Shown here piece by piece: positions 28,272-37,576 of a stretch of DNA of 64,000 nt; the first letter of the stretch is position 1; each line of letters opens with the position of its first letter. Under the pieces are notes generated by a model. It was not told the DNA's origin and ran no database searches. It saw only the letters and a program-made list of their open reading frames with translations. The stretch covers positions 19,215 through 83,214 of the forward strand of contig CALUJQ010000008.1 in assembly GCA_944320995.1 (NCBI GenBank), read 5' to 3'. Made by a program: the position numbers and the translations under genes. The DNA is from an uncultured Barnesiella sp. (GTDB taxonomy: Bacteria > Bacteroidota > Bacteroidia > Bacteroidales > Barnesiellaceae).

Positions 28272-31200
28272 ATGAAAAACTTGTTTCAAAAGCTGGCCAT
28301 TCTAATGATATTTCATTGGATCACATTCCCCTCAACGGCAAGGGAATTTGCATTCGGATATTCCGATTCCCAACTCACAATACAGGCAGGAGAATTTGAG
28401 GGTGTACACACACTGGGTGATGGCGTAAATGCACCTAATCTCAACAACGGATATTGGCGGTGGAATAGAGACGGGAATATCTTTACAATCGGGTCTCTGG
28501 ATTTTACAGATTTGACACTCAGCAAAATCACCGTAAAATATTCCTACAACAACAATGACTCCGACCCGAAATTTGGGATTTACATAACCGACCCGACAAT
28601 CCCGAGTAATAAAATCGCAGAAGTAGCGATACATAATACCGGCGGTTGGGACAATGAATCGGATTTTCAAGAGAGTTTCACCACCGATATCAATCTCCCC
28701 GAAAATACATCGGGCATACACCCCTTCTACCTCAAATTAGAAGGAGGAGTTCCCAATATCAAATTGATGTCGCTGGAAAGGAATTTCGGAGAAATAGACC
28801 CCACAAAAGAATATGCATTGAATTTCCCGGGCGATAAAAACTACGTATCCATAAATCATTTCCCGGTAACAGAAAACCTTTCTATCGAAGCATGGATACG
28901 CACATCACAAAGTTCAACCGGAAGTATCGTGACATGGAAAAATCCCTCAAACAACGGCGATGCCGTCTTATTCCGGGTAGAAGGTGGGAAACTGGAATTT
29001 GGCGAATGGATCGGCTGGGAATGGAATTCGTCTAAAACCACAGCCGATGTCAATACCGGATCATGGATACACGTTGCCGCCGTCCGAGGAGCAAACAGTT
29101 TGAAATTATACATCAATGGAGTAGAGGCCTATTCCAATTCCGAAACGGCTTTCCCCAATTCAATATCTCAGACTTCTACTCTGTCGATCGGAGCGATACA
29201 GACCAATTCGTCGGGTGATATAAATCCGGAAGAAGCATTTATCGGAGACATTGATGAAGTAAGAATTTGGGAGCGTCTCCTCACAGAAGAGGAGATAAAC
29301 CAAAACATGCTGAGTTCGATGCCCGGCAATACGGAAGGATTGAAAGCCTATTTCAACTTCAACGGTAATGTGACGGACCAAAGCGGCAATGGGAATAATG
29401 GTACCATCGTAGGAAATCCGTCATACATTCCTTCGGACATTCTCCATGCCCCGGAATTAAGTACACTCAGCTTTACCGAAGAGGCCGGGAATATGCCCGT
29501 TCTGAAAATAAAAGGGAATAAAACCGGTTCCGTATTTTGGGCCATAACCCTTGCGAGCGAAGGTGCTCCCTCGGCCGAAGAACTCGAAACGGGAGAAGGT
29601 TTTGCCGCCTGTGGGAACTTTGCATATACTCATGCAAACACAGAGGAACAACAACCATTAAACAGCATCTCGCTTATCCAAGGCCAATCATACAAAATTC
29701 ATGGTATTTTGAAGATAGGGAAAAACTACTCCGAAGTCTTTACCTCAGAAACGTTTACCTATCAAGCCATGCAACAGCTTCCGGAAAGTTGGTTCAATAC
29801 CGACGTAGGCAGCATCGGGGTCACAGGTTCGACCGTTTATGCCGACGGCACATTCACCGTAAAAGGTAGCGGGAACGATATTATAAGCAACCGCGACGCA
29901 TTTCAATACGCTTGCACCGAACGAAGCGGCGATACTGAATTGACAGCCTTCATCGAATCGCAAGAAAACACCAACGGCTGGGCCAAAAGCGGAGTAATGA
30001 TACGAAGCAGTTTAGCCGATAATGCCGGGTTTATCATGATGGCCGTCGCCCCCGAGGGTGGGATACATTTCTCATATCGTAATGAGAATAATTGGAGTCA
30101 GAAGATGTATTTTTCCGACAAGACAATCAACGCGCCCATTTGGCTTCGGTTAATCTATAAAGACGGCTATGCGTTGGGATATTACTCATCAGACGGGCAA
30201 GTATGGGAAAGAGTTCAATATCCGGTAAGGTTGGACACCTCGGGTTCATATTATGCCGGTGTCGCCGTCTGCTCGCACGACAACAGCCGCCTTTGCACAT
30301 CTATATTCAGCGACGTAACCCTAAAAGAGCCCGACCCTTCGGTCATAACGAAAGAAAAAGGTTCTTATTTCGAGCAAAAGACCTATATAGACGATCCCAT
30401 TCCGGTTTTTGCAGAAGACAAGGACAAACTTCCCTCCCCCATTCTCGATGCCAACCCCGACTGGATAAACCTGTATTGGAAAGCATGGGAGATTGCGTTC
30501 AGCCATATCGTCAAACCGCAAGCCGGCTCCAACCATATATCCAACTACTATGACGACAGTTTCAACAGTGACATCTTCCAATGGGACATTATCTTCATGA
30601 CCCTGTTTGGAAAATATGCCAATCATCTGTTCCCTGCCGCACACTCCTTGAATAACTTTTATGCCAACCAGCACAAAGACGGATTGATAGTCCGCCAGAT
30701 CACGCTGAAAGGCGACGACGCAATCATGGGCGATCCGGCTCTTATTTTCCCGCCGTTGTTCAGTTGGGCCGAAATAGAGAACCACAAAATCACCCCCGAT
30801 AAGGACCGGTTGCGGCAAGTGCTGCCTGTACTCGAAAAATATGTCGAATATATCGAAGGGTACCACAGGGGTTGGGATACGGAACATCAGTTGTACTGGA
30901 CACATGGCTATGCCTCGGGAATGGACAACACGCCCCGCGACAACGGACGCCCGAACGGTCACAGCTCTTCGGACCACCAAGGCTGGACCGATTTATCGGC
31001 ACAGATGGTTATCCAATGCAAAAACATTGCCGAAATCTGTAAAGAATTGGGAGAAACAGAGAAAGAAAATTATTACAGAAACATGGCAAACGAAATCGGA
31101 GATCGCATAAACCAATACATGTGGAACGAAACCGACGGCCTTTATTACGATGTCGATGTTGACAGCAAACAAACCTGCCACAAAACAATCGCTTGTTTTT

Positions 31201-32141
31201 GGCCCATGCTGGCAGAAATTACCTCGAAAGAACAAAATGAACGATTGGTCGAAAATCTAAAAAATCCCGATTTATTCTGGCGCGAAATGGTATTCCCCAC
31301 ACTGGCAGCCGACCAACCCGAATATAAAGACCACGGCGGATACTGGCTCGGCGGAGTATGGGCTCCGACCAACTATGCCACGATCAAGGGACTTTCGGTG
31401 CAAGGCTATCACGACTTTGCCAAAGAGGCCTCCGAAAGATACGTAGAGGGCATGAGCCAAGTGTACAAAGCCACCGGCACGATTTGGGAAAATTATGCTC
31501 CGGAAAAGATAAACGGAGACTTCCGGCAAGGAGTCTCGGGAGGTGACGGGAAATATGATTGCCGTTCCAACTTTGTGGGGTGGAGCGGTCTGGGCCCCAT
31601 TTCGTTACTCATCGAAGAGATTATCGGTATCCAAGTAAACGCTTTGGAGAACAAAGTGGTCTGGTATCTGAATCGCATCGACCGTAACGGGATAGAGGAA
31701 CTTCATTTCGGCAGTGAAACGATTACCGACCTCGTTTGTGCAGAAAGAGAGGAAGACAGCAACGATGCATACCTTACCGTACACTCAAACAAGCCTTATG
31801 AACTGGTCGTTTACAAATCGGGAAAAGAGTACACGTTCAATGTCGTGGAAGGAGAAAATCATTTCATCTGCTCAGATGTAGCGACATCCACGACTTCATT
31901 GGGAGCAGGAGAAGGGACAATCCTGTATCCCAATCCCGCAAAGGATACGCTGTTCATCTCTCAAAACCAAAGCGACGAATGCAAAATAGAAATTACCGAT
32001 ATGCTCGGACGCATACAACGGCAAATGGTGGTGAACACCGAAAACGCCCAACTCGATATATCCAATTTGAACAAAGGGAATTACTTGGTTATCATTAACA
32101 ACGGACAAAAATACGAAGTCAAGAATTTGATTATCGAATAA
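28272..32141 (+). CDS. Multidomain LamG / GH63-like glycosidase with T9SS sorting domain
   Basis: A 1289-residue secreted enzyme. In order: signal peptide (1-24), an N-terminal beta domain (about 25-170), a concanavalin/LamG-type domain (about 178-388, with SIEAWIRTS and IGDIDEVRIWERLLT), a linker domain, and a DUF1349-like beta-sandwich (about 500-685, with GWAKSGVMIRSSL). An (alpha/alpha)6 barrel follows (about 700-1165), then a short beta region and a T9SS type A sorting domain (about 1214-1289, with LYPNPAKDTLFIS and LNKGNYLVII). The barrel carries SGMDNTPR (about 880) and TIWENYAPE (about 1071), which correspond to the Asp and Glu catalytic segments of GH63/GH37-type clan-G enzymes. Substrate is unknown; the LamG and DUF1349 modules probably bind carbohydrate. 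Confidence 0.8.
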   Translation: MKNLFQKLAILMIFHWITFPSTAREFAFGYSDSQLTIQAGEFEGVHTLGDGVNAPNLNNGYWRWNRDGNIFTIGSLDFTDLTLSKITVKYSYNNNDSDPKFGIYITDPTIPSNKIAEVAIHNTGGWDNESDFQESFTTDINLPENTSGIHPFYLKLEGGVPNIKLMSLERNFGEIDPTKEYALNFPGDKNYVSINHFPVTENLSIEAWIRTSQSSTGSIVTWKNPSNNGDAVLFRVEGGKLEFGEWIGWEWNSSKTTADVNTGSWIHVAAVRGANSLKLYINGVEAYSNSETAFPNSISQTSTLSIGAIQTNSSGDINPEEAFIGDIDEVRIWERLLTEEEINQNMLSSMPGNTEGLKAYFNFNGNVTDQSGNGNNGTIVGNPSYIPSDILHAPELSTLSFTEEAGNMPVLKIKGNKTGSVFWAITLASEGAPSAEELETGEGFAACGNFAYTHANTEEQQPLNSISLIQGQSYKIHGILKIGKNYSEVFTSETFTYQAMQQLPESWFNTDVGSIGVTGSTVYADGTFTVKGSGNDIISNRDAFQYACTERSGDTELTAFIESQENTNGWAKSGVMIRSSLADNAGFIMMAVAPEGGIHFSYRNENNWSQKMYFSDKTINAPIWLRLIYKDGYALGYYSSDGQVWERVQYPVRLDTSGSYYAGVAVCSHDNSRLCTSIFSDVTLKEPDPSVITKEKGSYFEQKTYIDDPIPVFAEDKDKLPSPILDANPDWINLYWKAWEIAFSHIVKPQAGSNHISNYYDDSFNSDIFQWDIIFMTLFGKYANHLFPAAHSLNNFYANQHKDGLIVRQITLKGDDAIMGDPALIFPPLFSWAEIENHKITPDKDRLRQVLPVLEKYVEYIEGYHRGWDTEHQLYWTHGYASGMDNTPRDNGRPNGHSSSDHQGWTDLSAQMVIQCKNIAEICKELGETEKENYYRNMANEIGDRINQYMWNETDGLYYDVDVDSKQTCHKTIACFWPMLAEITSKEQNERLVENLKNPDLFWREMVFPTLAADQPEYKDHGGYWLGGVWAPTNYATIKGLSVQGYHDFAKEASERYVEGMSQVYKATGTIWENYAPEKINGDFRQGVSGGDGKYDCRSNFVGWSGLGPISLLIEEIIGIQVNALENKVVWYLNRIDRNGIEELHFGSETITDLVCAEREEDSNDAYLTVHSNKPYELVVYKSGKEYTFNVVEGENHFICSDVATSTTSLGAGEGTILYPNPAKDTLFISQNQSDECKIEITDMLGRIQRQMVVNTENAQLDISNLNKGNYLVIINNGQKYEVKNLIIE

Positions 32142-32179
32142 GTTACGGATTCATTGAAATTGAATAGATAAACAGAGTC

Positions 32180-33727
32180 ATGAAAAAACAGGCTATCGTT
32201 ATGGTTGTCGCTTGCCTATGGGCTTTCACCGCGGGGTCTTCTTGTAAAACAGGCATCGAGCTCCCCGATAATCCCTCGACCGGAAACGGGTTAAAAGGCG
32301 AGCTAAACAAAGAAGAGCTGCCCCAACCCGTCTTTTCGGAAAATCCCGATTTCATAGAGTTATACTGGAAAGCGTGGGAGCTTGCTTGGGGACGTGTGAA
32401 ATACCAAACCGGCGTATTCCAATCGCCCTACATGGACGAAAACTTGTGGGACGATACCATCTGGATTTGGGATACCGAATTCATGGTCATGTTTTGTAGA
32501 TATGCCCCTCATATCTTCCCGGGAATCGAGAGTTTGAACAACTTCTACCAACCCATATTGAACAATGTCCCGAGCACCCTGAGAATCCAACACCCTGACA
32601 ATCCTGCTTTTTATTCTTGGGTAGAATATGAATATTATAAACTCACCGGGGATAAAGCGCACATTCAAAAATTAATCACCGAAGACCGATTCTTGCAACG
32701 GCATTATTATTGGTTCGACAATGTGAAACGCGGTATGGAATTGACCAACTTCGGGCATTCATGGATCGGGCTCGAAAAACGGGACATCGGTTATATATGG
32801 AGCTGGACTCCGAGCGGTATGGACAATACGCCCAGAGGCAGAGACCGTAAAGGTGAATTGCTGTGGATGGACGCATTGGCCCAGCAAGCGGTTTCGGCTC
32901 TATACATCACCAAACTGGCCGAAGAAGTAGGCGACGGCAACACGGCAAGGGAGTTCCGGAATCTTTACAACCACAACAAGGAACTGCTGAATGAATACTA
33001 TTGGGACGAACAAGATGGGTTTTACTATGACCTCTCTGAAGACGACCACTCTTTCGTCAAGGTAAAAACACCTACCGTCTATTGGGCTATGGTTGCCGAA
33101 GCCGCCTCAGCTGAACAAGCACAAAGGTTGGCGCAATATGCGACCGACCCGAGCGAATTCGGCGGAGAATATCCGTGGCCGTCGGTGTCGAGGAGCGACC
33201 CCGACTACAATCACGAAATAGGAGACTATTGGCGTGGAGGTATTTGGTTGCCACTTGCCTATATGGCCACTAAATCGTTGGAAAAATATGGATACTTCGA
33301 TATTGCCTACGAAAACTCCTATAAACTCCTAACCCAAATGTACGACACCTATGCGCAGTTCTCACCAAACACCATTTGGGAATGTTATTCTCCCTCACAG
33401 CCTCGCCCTTCGGAAAGGCAGCGAGGAGAGAATAGAGAATTGGTAACACCCGATTTCTGCGGCTGGTCGGCCCTCGGCCCTATTTCCCTATTCATTGAAA
33501 ACATAATCGGGTTTCACAACATCGACGCCACCCAGAATCTTGTGGAATGGCGCAAAACAGGAGGCGGGGAGCAAGGGCTCAGAAACCTCCGGTTCGGGAA
33601 TATCATAACCGACATTGTTGCCCACGACAACGATGTCAGCGTAAAAAGCAACGCTCCCTATACCTTGAAAATAAACAATACCGAATATGCCATTGAAGCC
33701 GGAGAACAGGTATTTGCTATCAACTAA
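32180..33727 (+). CDS. GH63-like (alpha/alpha)6-barrel glycosidase, minimal form
   Basis: A 515-residue homologue of the catalytic part of the preceding protein, without LamG, DUF1349 or sorting domains. The signal region contains a Cys at GSSC (Cys22), so it is probably a lipoprotein. Shared landmarks are NPDFIELYWKAWELAW, SLNNFYQ, SGMDNTPRGR (about 211), the GGEYPWPSVSRSD and YWRGGIWLPLAYMATK segments, and TIWECYSPS (about 400), which hold the expected catalytic Asp and Glu. A short hydrophilic insert (QPRPSERQRGE) follows the catalytic Glu segment and is absent from the larger paralogue. It lies 38 bp after that gene, so the pair is likely co-transcribed. Confidence 0.8.
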   Translation: MKKQAIVMVVACLWAFTAGSSCKTGIELPDNPSTGNGLKGELNKEELPQPVFSENPDFIELYWKAWELAWGRVKYQTGVFQSPYMDENLWDDTIWIWDTEFMVMFCRYAPHIFPGIESLNNFYQPILNNVPSTLRIQHPDNPAFYSWVEYEYYKLTGDKAHIQKLITEDRFLQRHYYWFDNVKRGMELTNFGHSWIGLEKRDIGYIWSWTPSGMDNTPRGRDRKGELLWMDALAQQAVSALYITKLAEEVGDGNTAREFRNLYNHNKELLNEYYWDEQDGFYYDLSEDDHSFVKVKTPTVYWAMVAEAASAEQAQRLAQYATDPSEFGGEYPWPSVSRSDPDYNHEIGDYWRGGIWLPLAYMATKSLEKYGYFDIAYENSYKLLTQMYDTYAQFSPNTIWECYSPSQPRPSERQRGENRELVTPDFCGWSALGPISLFIENIIGFHNIDATQNLVEWRKTGGGEQGLRNLRFGNIITDIVAHDNDVSVKSNAPYTLKINNTEYAIEAGEQVFAIN

Positions 33728-33807
33728 AACGATTTTTGCAGTCCACTCCTGTATCCCCATTTTACGATTGATATGAAAAGAGGGTGATTATTCAAGAATA
33801 CTTTATC

Positions 33808-33867
33808 GGATTCCGCATCGTGAGGTAGGACGACCATGCTGTCATTCCCCCGCTCGATGCGGAATCC
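33808..33867. repeat. Intergenic 13-bp inverted repeat
   Basis: Perfect arms GGATTCCGCATCG (33808-33820) and CGATGCGGAATCC (33855-33867), separated by 34 nt. The intervening CATGCTGTCATTCCCCCGCT resembles the CATTCC/GGAATC-type short intergenic repeats seen in many bacterial genomes, but copy number cannot be judged from one window. It lies in the 382-bp gap between the utilisation locus and pyrE. Confidence 0.55.
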
Positions 33868-34072
33868 TGCAAATACCGACAACCGCTACTCAACAAAAAC
33901 GGTTCCATCACCCTATCCCATCTCAAACAGTCTTCTTCCCTTCTTCGCTTAAATTCAAATGGTTCACCTTTGCATTCATCAAAAAAACGAATAATCCCGC
34001 CCCCAACCGACATTGGCATCAATCCCTTACTTTAATTCCTCCAAAATCTGCCAAAATCTCATGATTTCTTTT

Positions 34073-34080
34073 TACCTTTG
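34073..34080 (+). promoter_or_regulatory. -7 box of the pyrE promoter
   Basis: TACCTTTG matches the Bacteroidetes TAnnTTTG box and lies 29 bp before the pyrE ATG. No 17-bp regulon element is present upstream. Confidence 0.55.
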
Positions 34081-34109
34081 TATGCCAAACATACTAAACA
34101 TTATTCGTC

Positions 34110-34766
34110 ATGAAAACGGTAGAACGATTACTAGCTGAAAAACTGTTGAAAATCAGAGCTATCAAATTACAACCCGAGAATCCTTTCGTGTGGGCATCTG
34201 GCTGGAATTCACCCATATACACCGACAACCGCCGGACGCTCTCCTACCCCGAAGTGAGGACATTCATCAAAGTGGAACTTTGCCGGGTAATCATGGAGAA
34301 TTTCGGAGAGGTTGACGCTATCGCCGGAGTAGCCACCGGAGCTATCGCCCAAGGTGCGCTCGTAGCCGAGACACTGGGATTACCCTACGTTTATGTTCGT
34401 TCGGCACCCAAAGACCACGGGCTGGAAAACCTTATCGAAGGGAATCTGAAACCCGGTCAGAAAGTTGTTGTCATCGAAGACCTCATCTCTACCGGAGGCA
34501 GCAGCCTGAAAGCGGTCGAAGCCGTCCGTAACGCCGGTTGCGAAGTAATCGGTATGGCTGCCATTTTCACCTACGGATTCCCCGTGGCCACCCGCAAATT
34601 CAAAGCGGCTCAGGTCGAATTGATCGCATTGAGCAACTATAACGCCATGCTCGAGACCGCATTGGAAACCAACTATATCAGACCCGAAGATCTCGAAACC
34701 TTGCAAGAGTGGCGCAAAGACCCCTCCAACTGGCAAGGCCCGAACAACAATACTGCCTCGGTATGA
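34110..34766 (+). CDS. pyrE: Orotate phosphoribosyltransferase
   Basis: A 218-residue cytosolic enzyme joining orotate and PRPP to give OMP in pyrimidine synthesis. The N-terminal WASGWNSPIYTDNR segment binds orotate and the PRPP loop VVVIEDLISTGGSS is intact. GVATGAIAQGALVAETLGLPYVYVR is the usual core in this family. It heads a housekeeping group, and its stop codon overlaps the next start (ATGA). Length is normal. Confidence 0.96.
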   Translation: MKTVERLLAEKLLKIRAIKLQPENPFVWASGWNSPIYTDNRRTLSYPEVRTFIKVELCRVIMENFGEVDAIAGVATGAIAQGALVAETLGLPYVYVRSAPKDHGLENLIEGNLKPGQKVVVIEDLISTGGSSLKAVEAVRNAGCEVIGMAAIFTYGFPVATRKFKAAQVELIALSNYNAMLETALETNYIRPEDLETLQEWRKDPSNWQGPNNNTASV

Positions 34767-35185
34767 CAAGTTTCGAAAGCAAAACAGTACGGATAGCACA
34801 CCCGGTCGAAAAAGTATTCGCCCTGCTATCCGATCTCTCTAATCTCGACCGGTTCCAAGGGACATTAAACGCTCCCGGAAACGACAAACTGAAAATTACA
34901 GGATACGATCGCGACAGTCTCTCGATTGAGGTGAGCCCCATCGGCTCCCTTACATTCAGAATCGTCAACCGAGAGCCCGATAAAACCATCAAATTCGAAG
35001 CCGAGAATTCACCGCTCCCGCTCAATTTGTGGATACAATTCGTCTCCACCGGAGAAAACGAAACCGCTTCGCGCGTAACCGTGAAAGCCGACCTTAACCC
35101 CTTTATCAAGCCTATGGTTTCCAAACCTTTGCAAGAGGGCGTTAACAAAATAGCCGATATGCTTGTCGTCCTTCCTTACGAATAG
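34763..35185 (+). CDS. SRPBCC (START-like) family protein
   Basis: A 140-residue soluble protein. I chose the ATG at 34763, which overlaps the pyrE stop as ATGA; the frame extends upstream but would lie inside pyrE. The helix-grip fold pattern is visible: HPVEKVFALLSDLSNLDRF near the start, beta strands in the middle, and the long C-terminal helix (PFIKPMVSKPLQEGVNKIAD). SRPBCC proteins bind hydrophobic ligands in a cavity. The function in this context is unknown; translational coupling to pyrE is implied by the overlap. Confidence 0.85.
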   Translation: MTSFESKTVRIAHPVEKVFALLSDLSNLDRFQGTLNAPGNDKLKITGYDRDSLSIEVSPIGSLTFRIVNREPDKTIKFEAENSPLPLNLWIQFVSTGENETASRVTVKADLNPFIKPMVSKPLQEGVNKIADMLVVLPYE

Positions 35186-35230
35186 GAGAGCCTTCAAAAT
35201 TTCTTTCATGACAACAAAAACGTAACTCGA

Positions 35231-36571
35231 ATGGCACAAAAACTTTGGGAAAAATCGGTACAGGTCGATCACGACGTAGAGCAGTTTACCGTCGGGAGAG
35301 ACCGGGAAATGGATTTATATTTGGCCCCTTACGACATTTTGGGGTCATTGGCTCATATCGACATGCTGCAATCCATCGGGTTGCTCTCTGCCGAAGAGTT
35401 GGAAAAACTGACCGGAGAGTTACGAAATATCTATCGCGATACCGAATCGGGTAAATTCATCATCGAAGAGGGTGTCGAGGATGTGCATTCGCAAGTTGAA
35501 TTGTTATTGACTCGGCGATTGGGCGACATCGGCAAGAAAATCCACAGCGGCCGGTCCCGCAACGACCAAGTACTGGTTGACTTGAAACTCTTCACCCGGG
35601 CACGACTGCAACGCATCGTGGAGAAATCGGCAAGACTGTTCGATACGCTTATCGCACAAAGCGAGAAATACAAGCAAGTACTTATGCCGGGATATACCCA
35701 CCTGCAAGTAGCCATGCCCTCCTCTTTCGGACTGTGGTTTGCCGCATACGCCGAAAGTCTGGTCGATGACCTCATCGTCATGCAAGCCGCTTATCGGGTA
35801 TGCAACCGTAATCCATTGGGGTCGGCAGCCGGATACGGTTCGTCATTCCCGCTCAACCGCACGCGAACCACCGACAGCCTCGGTTTTGAATCGATGGACT
35901 ACAACGTCGTGTATGCCCAGATGGGCCGAGGGAAAACCGAGCGGATCGTCGCCTCGGCCATCGCCTCGATTGCCGCCACGCTGGCCAAACTGGCTTTCGA
36001 TGCCTGCCTGTACAACTCGCAGAATTTTGCATTCATCAAACTGCCCGACGCCTTCACGACAGGGTCGAGCATCATGCCCCACAAGAAAAATCCCGACGTA
36101 TTCGAATTGACCCGGGCCAAATGCAACAAAATACAATCGTTGCCTTATCAAATCACGCTCATCGCCAACAATCTGCCGTCGGGCTATTTCCGCGACCTGC
36201 AAATCATCAAGGAATTGTTCCTGCCGGCATTCGACGAATTGGAAGATTGCCTGCACATGGTCCAACTCATGATGTCGCAAATCAAAGTCAATGATCATAT
36301 CCTCGACGACAAACGGTACGACTATATGTTCAGCGTCGAAGAGGTAAACCGCCGTGTACAAGCGGGAACTCCTTTCCGCGACGCCTACAAACAGGTGGGA
36401 TTGGAAATCGAAGCCGGGCAATTCACCCCCGACAAACACATCGCCCACACCCACGAAGGCAGCATCGGCAACCTTTGCAACGACCGTATCGTCGCCCTCA
36501 TGCGCCAAACGCTCGACAGTTTTGATTTTGCACGTGCCGAGAAAGCCGAAGCCCGGCTCTTGGGACGTTAA
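35231..36571 (+). CDS. argH: Argininosuccinate lyase
   Basis: A 446-residue cytosolic enzyme that splits argininosuccinate into arginine and fumarate, the last step of arginine synthesis. Family signatures are present: SGRSRNDQVLVDLKLF, GYTHLQVAMPSSFG, the GSSIMPHKKNPDVFE loop with the catalytic Ser region, and the MFSVEEVNRRV tail. Full length. It follows the SRPBCC gene by 45 bp and precedes an aldo/keto reductase by 12 bp, so co-transcription is likely. Confidence 0.96.
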   Translation: MAQKLWEKSVQVDHDVEQFTVGRDREMDLYLAPYDILGSLAHIDMLQSIGLLSAEELEKLTGELRNIYRDTESGKFIIEEGVEDVHSQVELLLTRRLGDIGKKIHSGRSRNDQVLVDLKLFTRARLQRIVEKSARLFDTLIAQSEKYKQVLMPGYTHLQVAMPSSFGLWFAAYAESLVDDLIVMQAAYRVCNRNPLGSAAGYGSSFPLNRTRTTDSLGFESMDYNVVYAQMGRGKTERIVASAIASIAATLAKLAFDACLYNSQNFAFIKLPDAFTTGSSIMPHKKNPDVFELTRAKCNKIQSLPYQITLIANNLPSGYFRDLQIIKELFLPAFDELEDCLHMVQLMMSQIKVNDHILDDKRYDYMFSVEEVNRRVQAGTPFRDAYKQVGLEIEAGQFTPDKHIAHTHEGSIGNLCNDRIVALMRQTLDSFDFARAEKAEARLLGR

Positions 36572-36583
36572 ATATTTACCCTT

Positions 36584-37576
36584 ATGGACTACAAGCCCCA
36601 ACCAGACCGTTATACCAACGGCATGATTTACCGCCGTTGCGGGAACAGCGGCATACAATTGCCCGTCATCTCCCTCGGATTTTGGCACAATTTCGGCTTC
36701 ATCGACAACTACGCCACCGCTCTCGATATGGTCAAATATGCCTTCGACCACGGGATATGCCACTTCGATCTGGCCAATAATTACGGCCCGCCGGCCGGCA
36801 GTGCCGAAGAGAATTTCGGCCGCATGATGAAACAATGTTTCGCTCCCTACCGCGACGAAATGTTCATCTCGTCGAAAGCCGGTCACGAAATGTGGGCCGG
36901 ACCTTATGGCGGGTGCAGCTCCCGCAAAAACCTCATGGCCAGCATAGACCAAAGCCTGCAACGCATGAACCTCGACTATGTCGATCTCTTTTACAGCCAT
37001 CGCTACGACGGCGTCACCCCCATCGACGAAACCATGCAGGCTCTCGTCGATATTGTGCATCAAGGCAAAGCGCTCTACATAGGGCTCTCGAAATATCCTA
37101 TCGAAAAACTGCTCTACGCCTTGAACTATCTGCACGAAGCCGGAGTCCCCTGCCTCGCCTACCAAGGCCGTTACAACATGTTCGACCGAAATATGGAAGA
37201 ACAGCATTTACAAATCTGCGCCTCCAAAGGAATCGGAGTCGTAGCCTTCTCACCCTTGGCACAAGGCATACTCAGCGGCAAATACCTGAACGGTATCCCG
37301 GCCGACTCACGGGCGGCTCGCCCCGAAGGTTTCTTGAAAATCACCGATGTCACTCCCGAGAAGATCGACAAGGTGGCCCGCTTGAAAACGATAGCCGATG
37401 CGCGGGGGCAATCCATTTCACAATTGGCCCTATCGTGGATACTGCGCCGGGACGAAGTGAGTAGCGTAATCATCGGAGCCCGCAACCTCGAACAACTGAA
37501 AGACAGTTTGCACACCACCTCGAGGCTGCCGCTCGACACCTCGGAAATCAACCTCATAGAAGAGATATTGAAATGA
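36584..37576 (+). CDS. Aldo/keto reductase (YghZ-like)
   Basis: A 330-residue cytosolic NADPH-dependent oxidoreductase of the AKR14-like group. The catalytic tetrad segments are visible: HFDLANNYG (Asp, Tyr), ISSKAGHEMW (Lys) and LFYSHRYD (His). The NADP-binding end reads FSPLAQGILSGKYL and SSVIIGARNLEQL. The substrate of the related YghZ is L-glyceraldehyde 3-phosphate; whether this holds here is unknown. The stop overlaps the next start by four bases. Confidence 0.9.
   Translation: MDYKPQPDRYTNGMIYRRCGNSGIQLPVISLGFWHNFGFIDNYATALDMVKYAFDHGICHFDLANNYGPPAGSAEENFGRMMKQCFAPYRDEMFISSKAGHEMWAGPYGGCSSRKNLMASIDQSLQRMNLDYVDLFYSHRYDGVTPIDETMQALVDIVHQGKALYIGLSKYPIEKLLYALNYLHEAGVPCLAYQGRYNMFDRNMEEQHLQICASKGIGVVAFSPLAQGILSGKYLNGIPADSRAARPEGFLKITDVTPEKIDKVARLKTIADARGQSISQLALSWILRRDEVSSVIIGARNLEQLKDSLHTTSRLPLDTSEINLIEEILK

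Noticed and set aside
35843..37207. A 454-codon open frame on the minus strand opposite argH and the aldo/keto reductase
   Set aside because: It is antisense to two well-conserved genes, has no domain resemblance and no signal; long antisense frames arise from the codon bias of the true genes.
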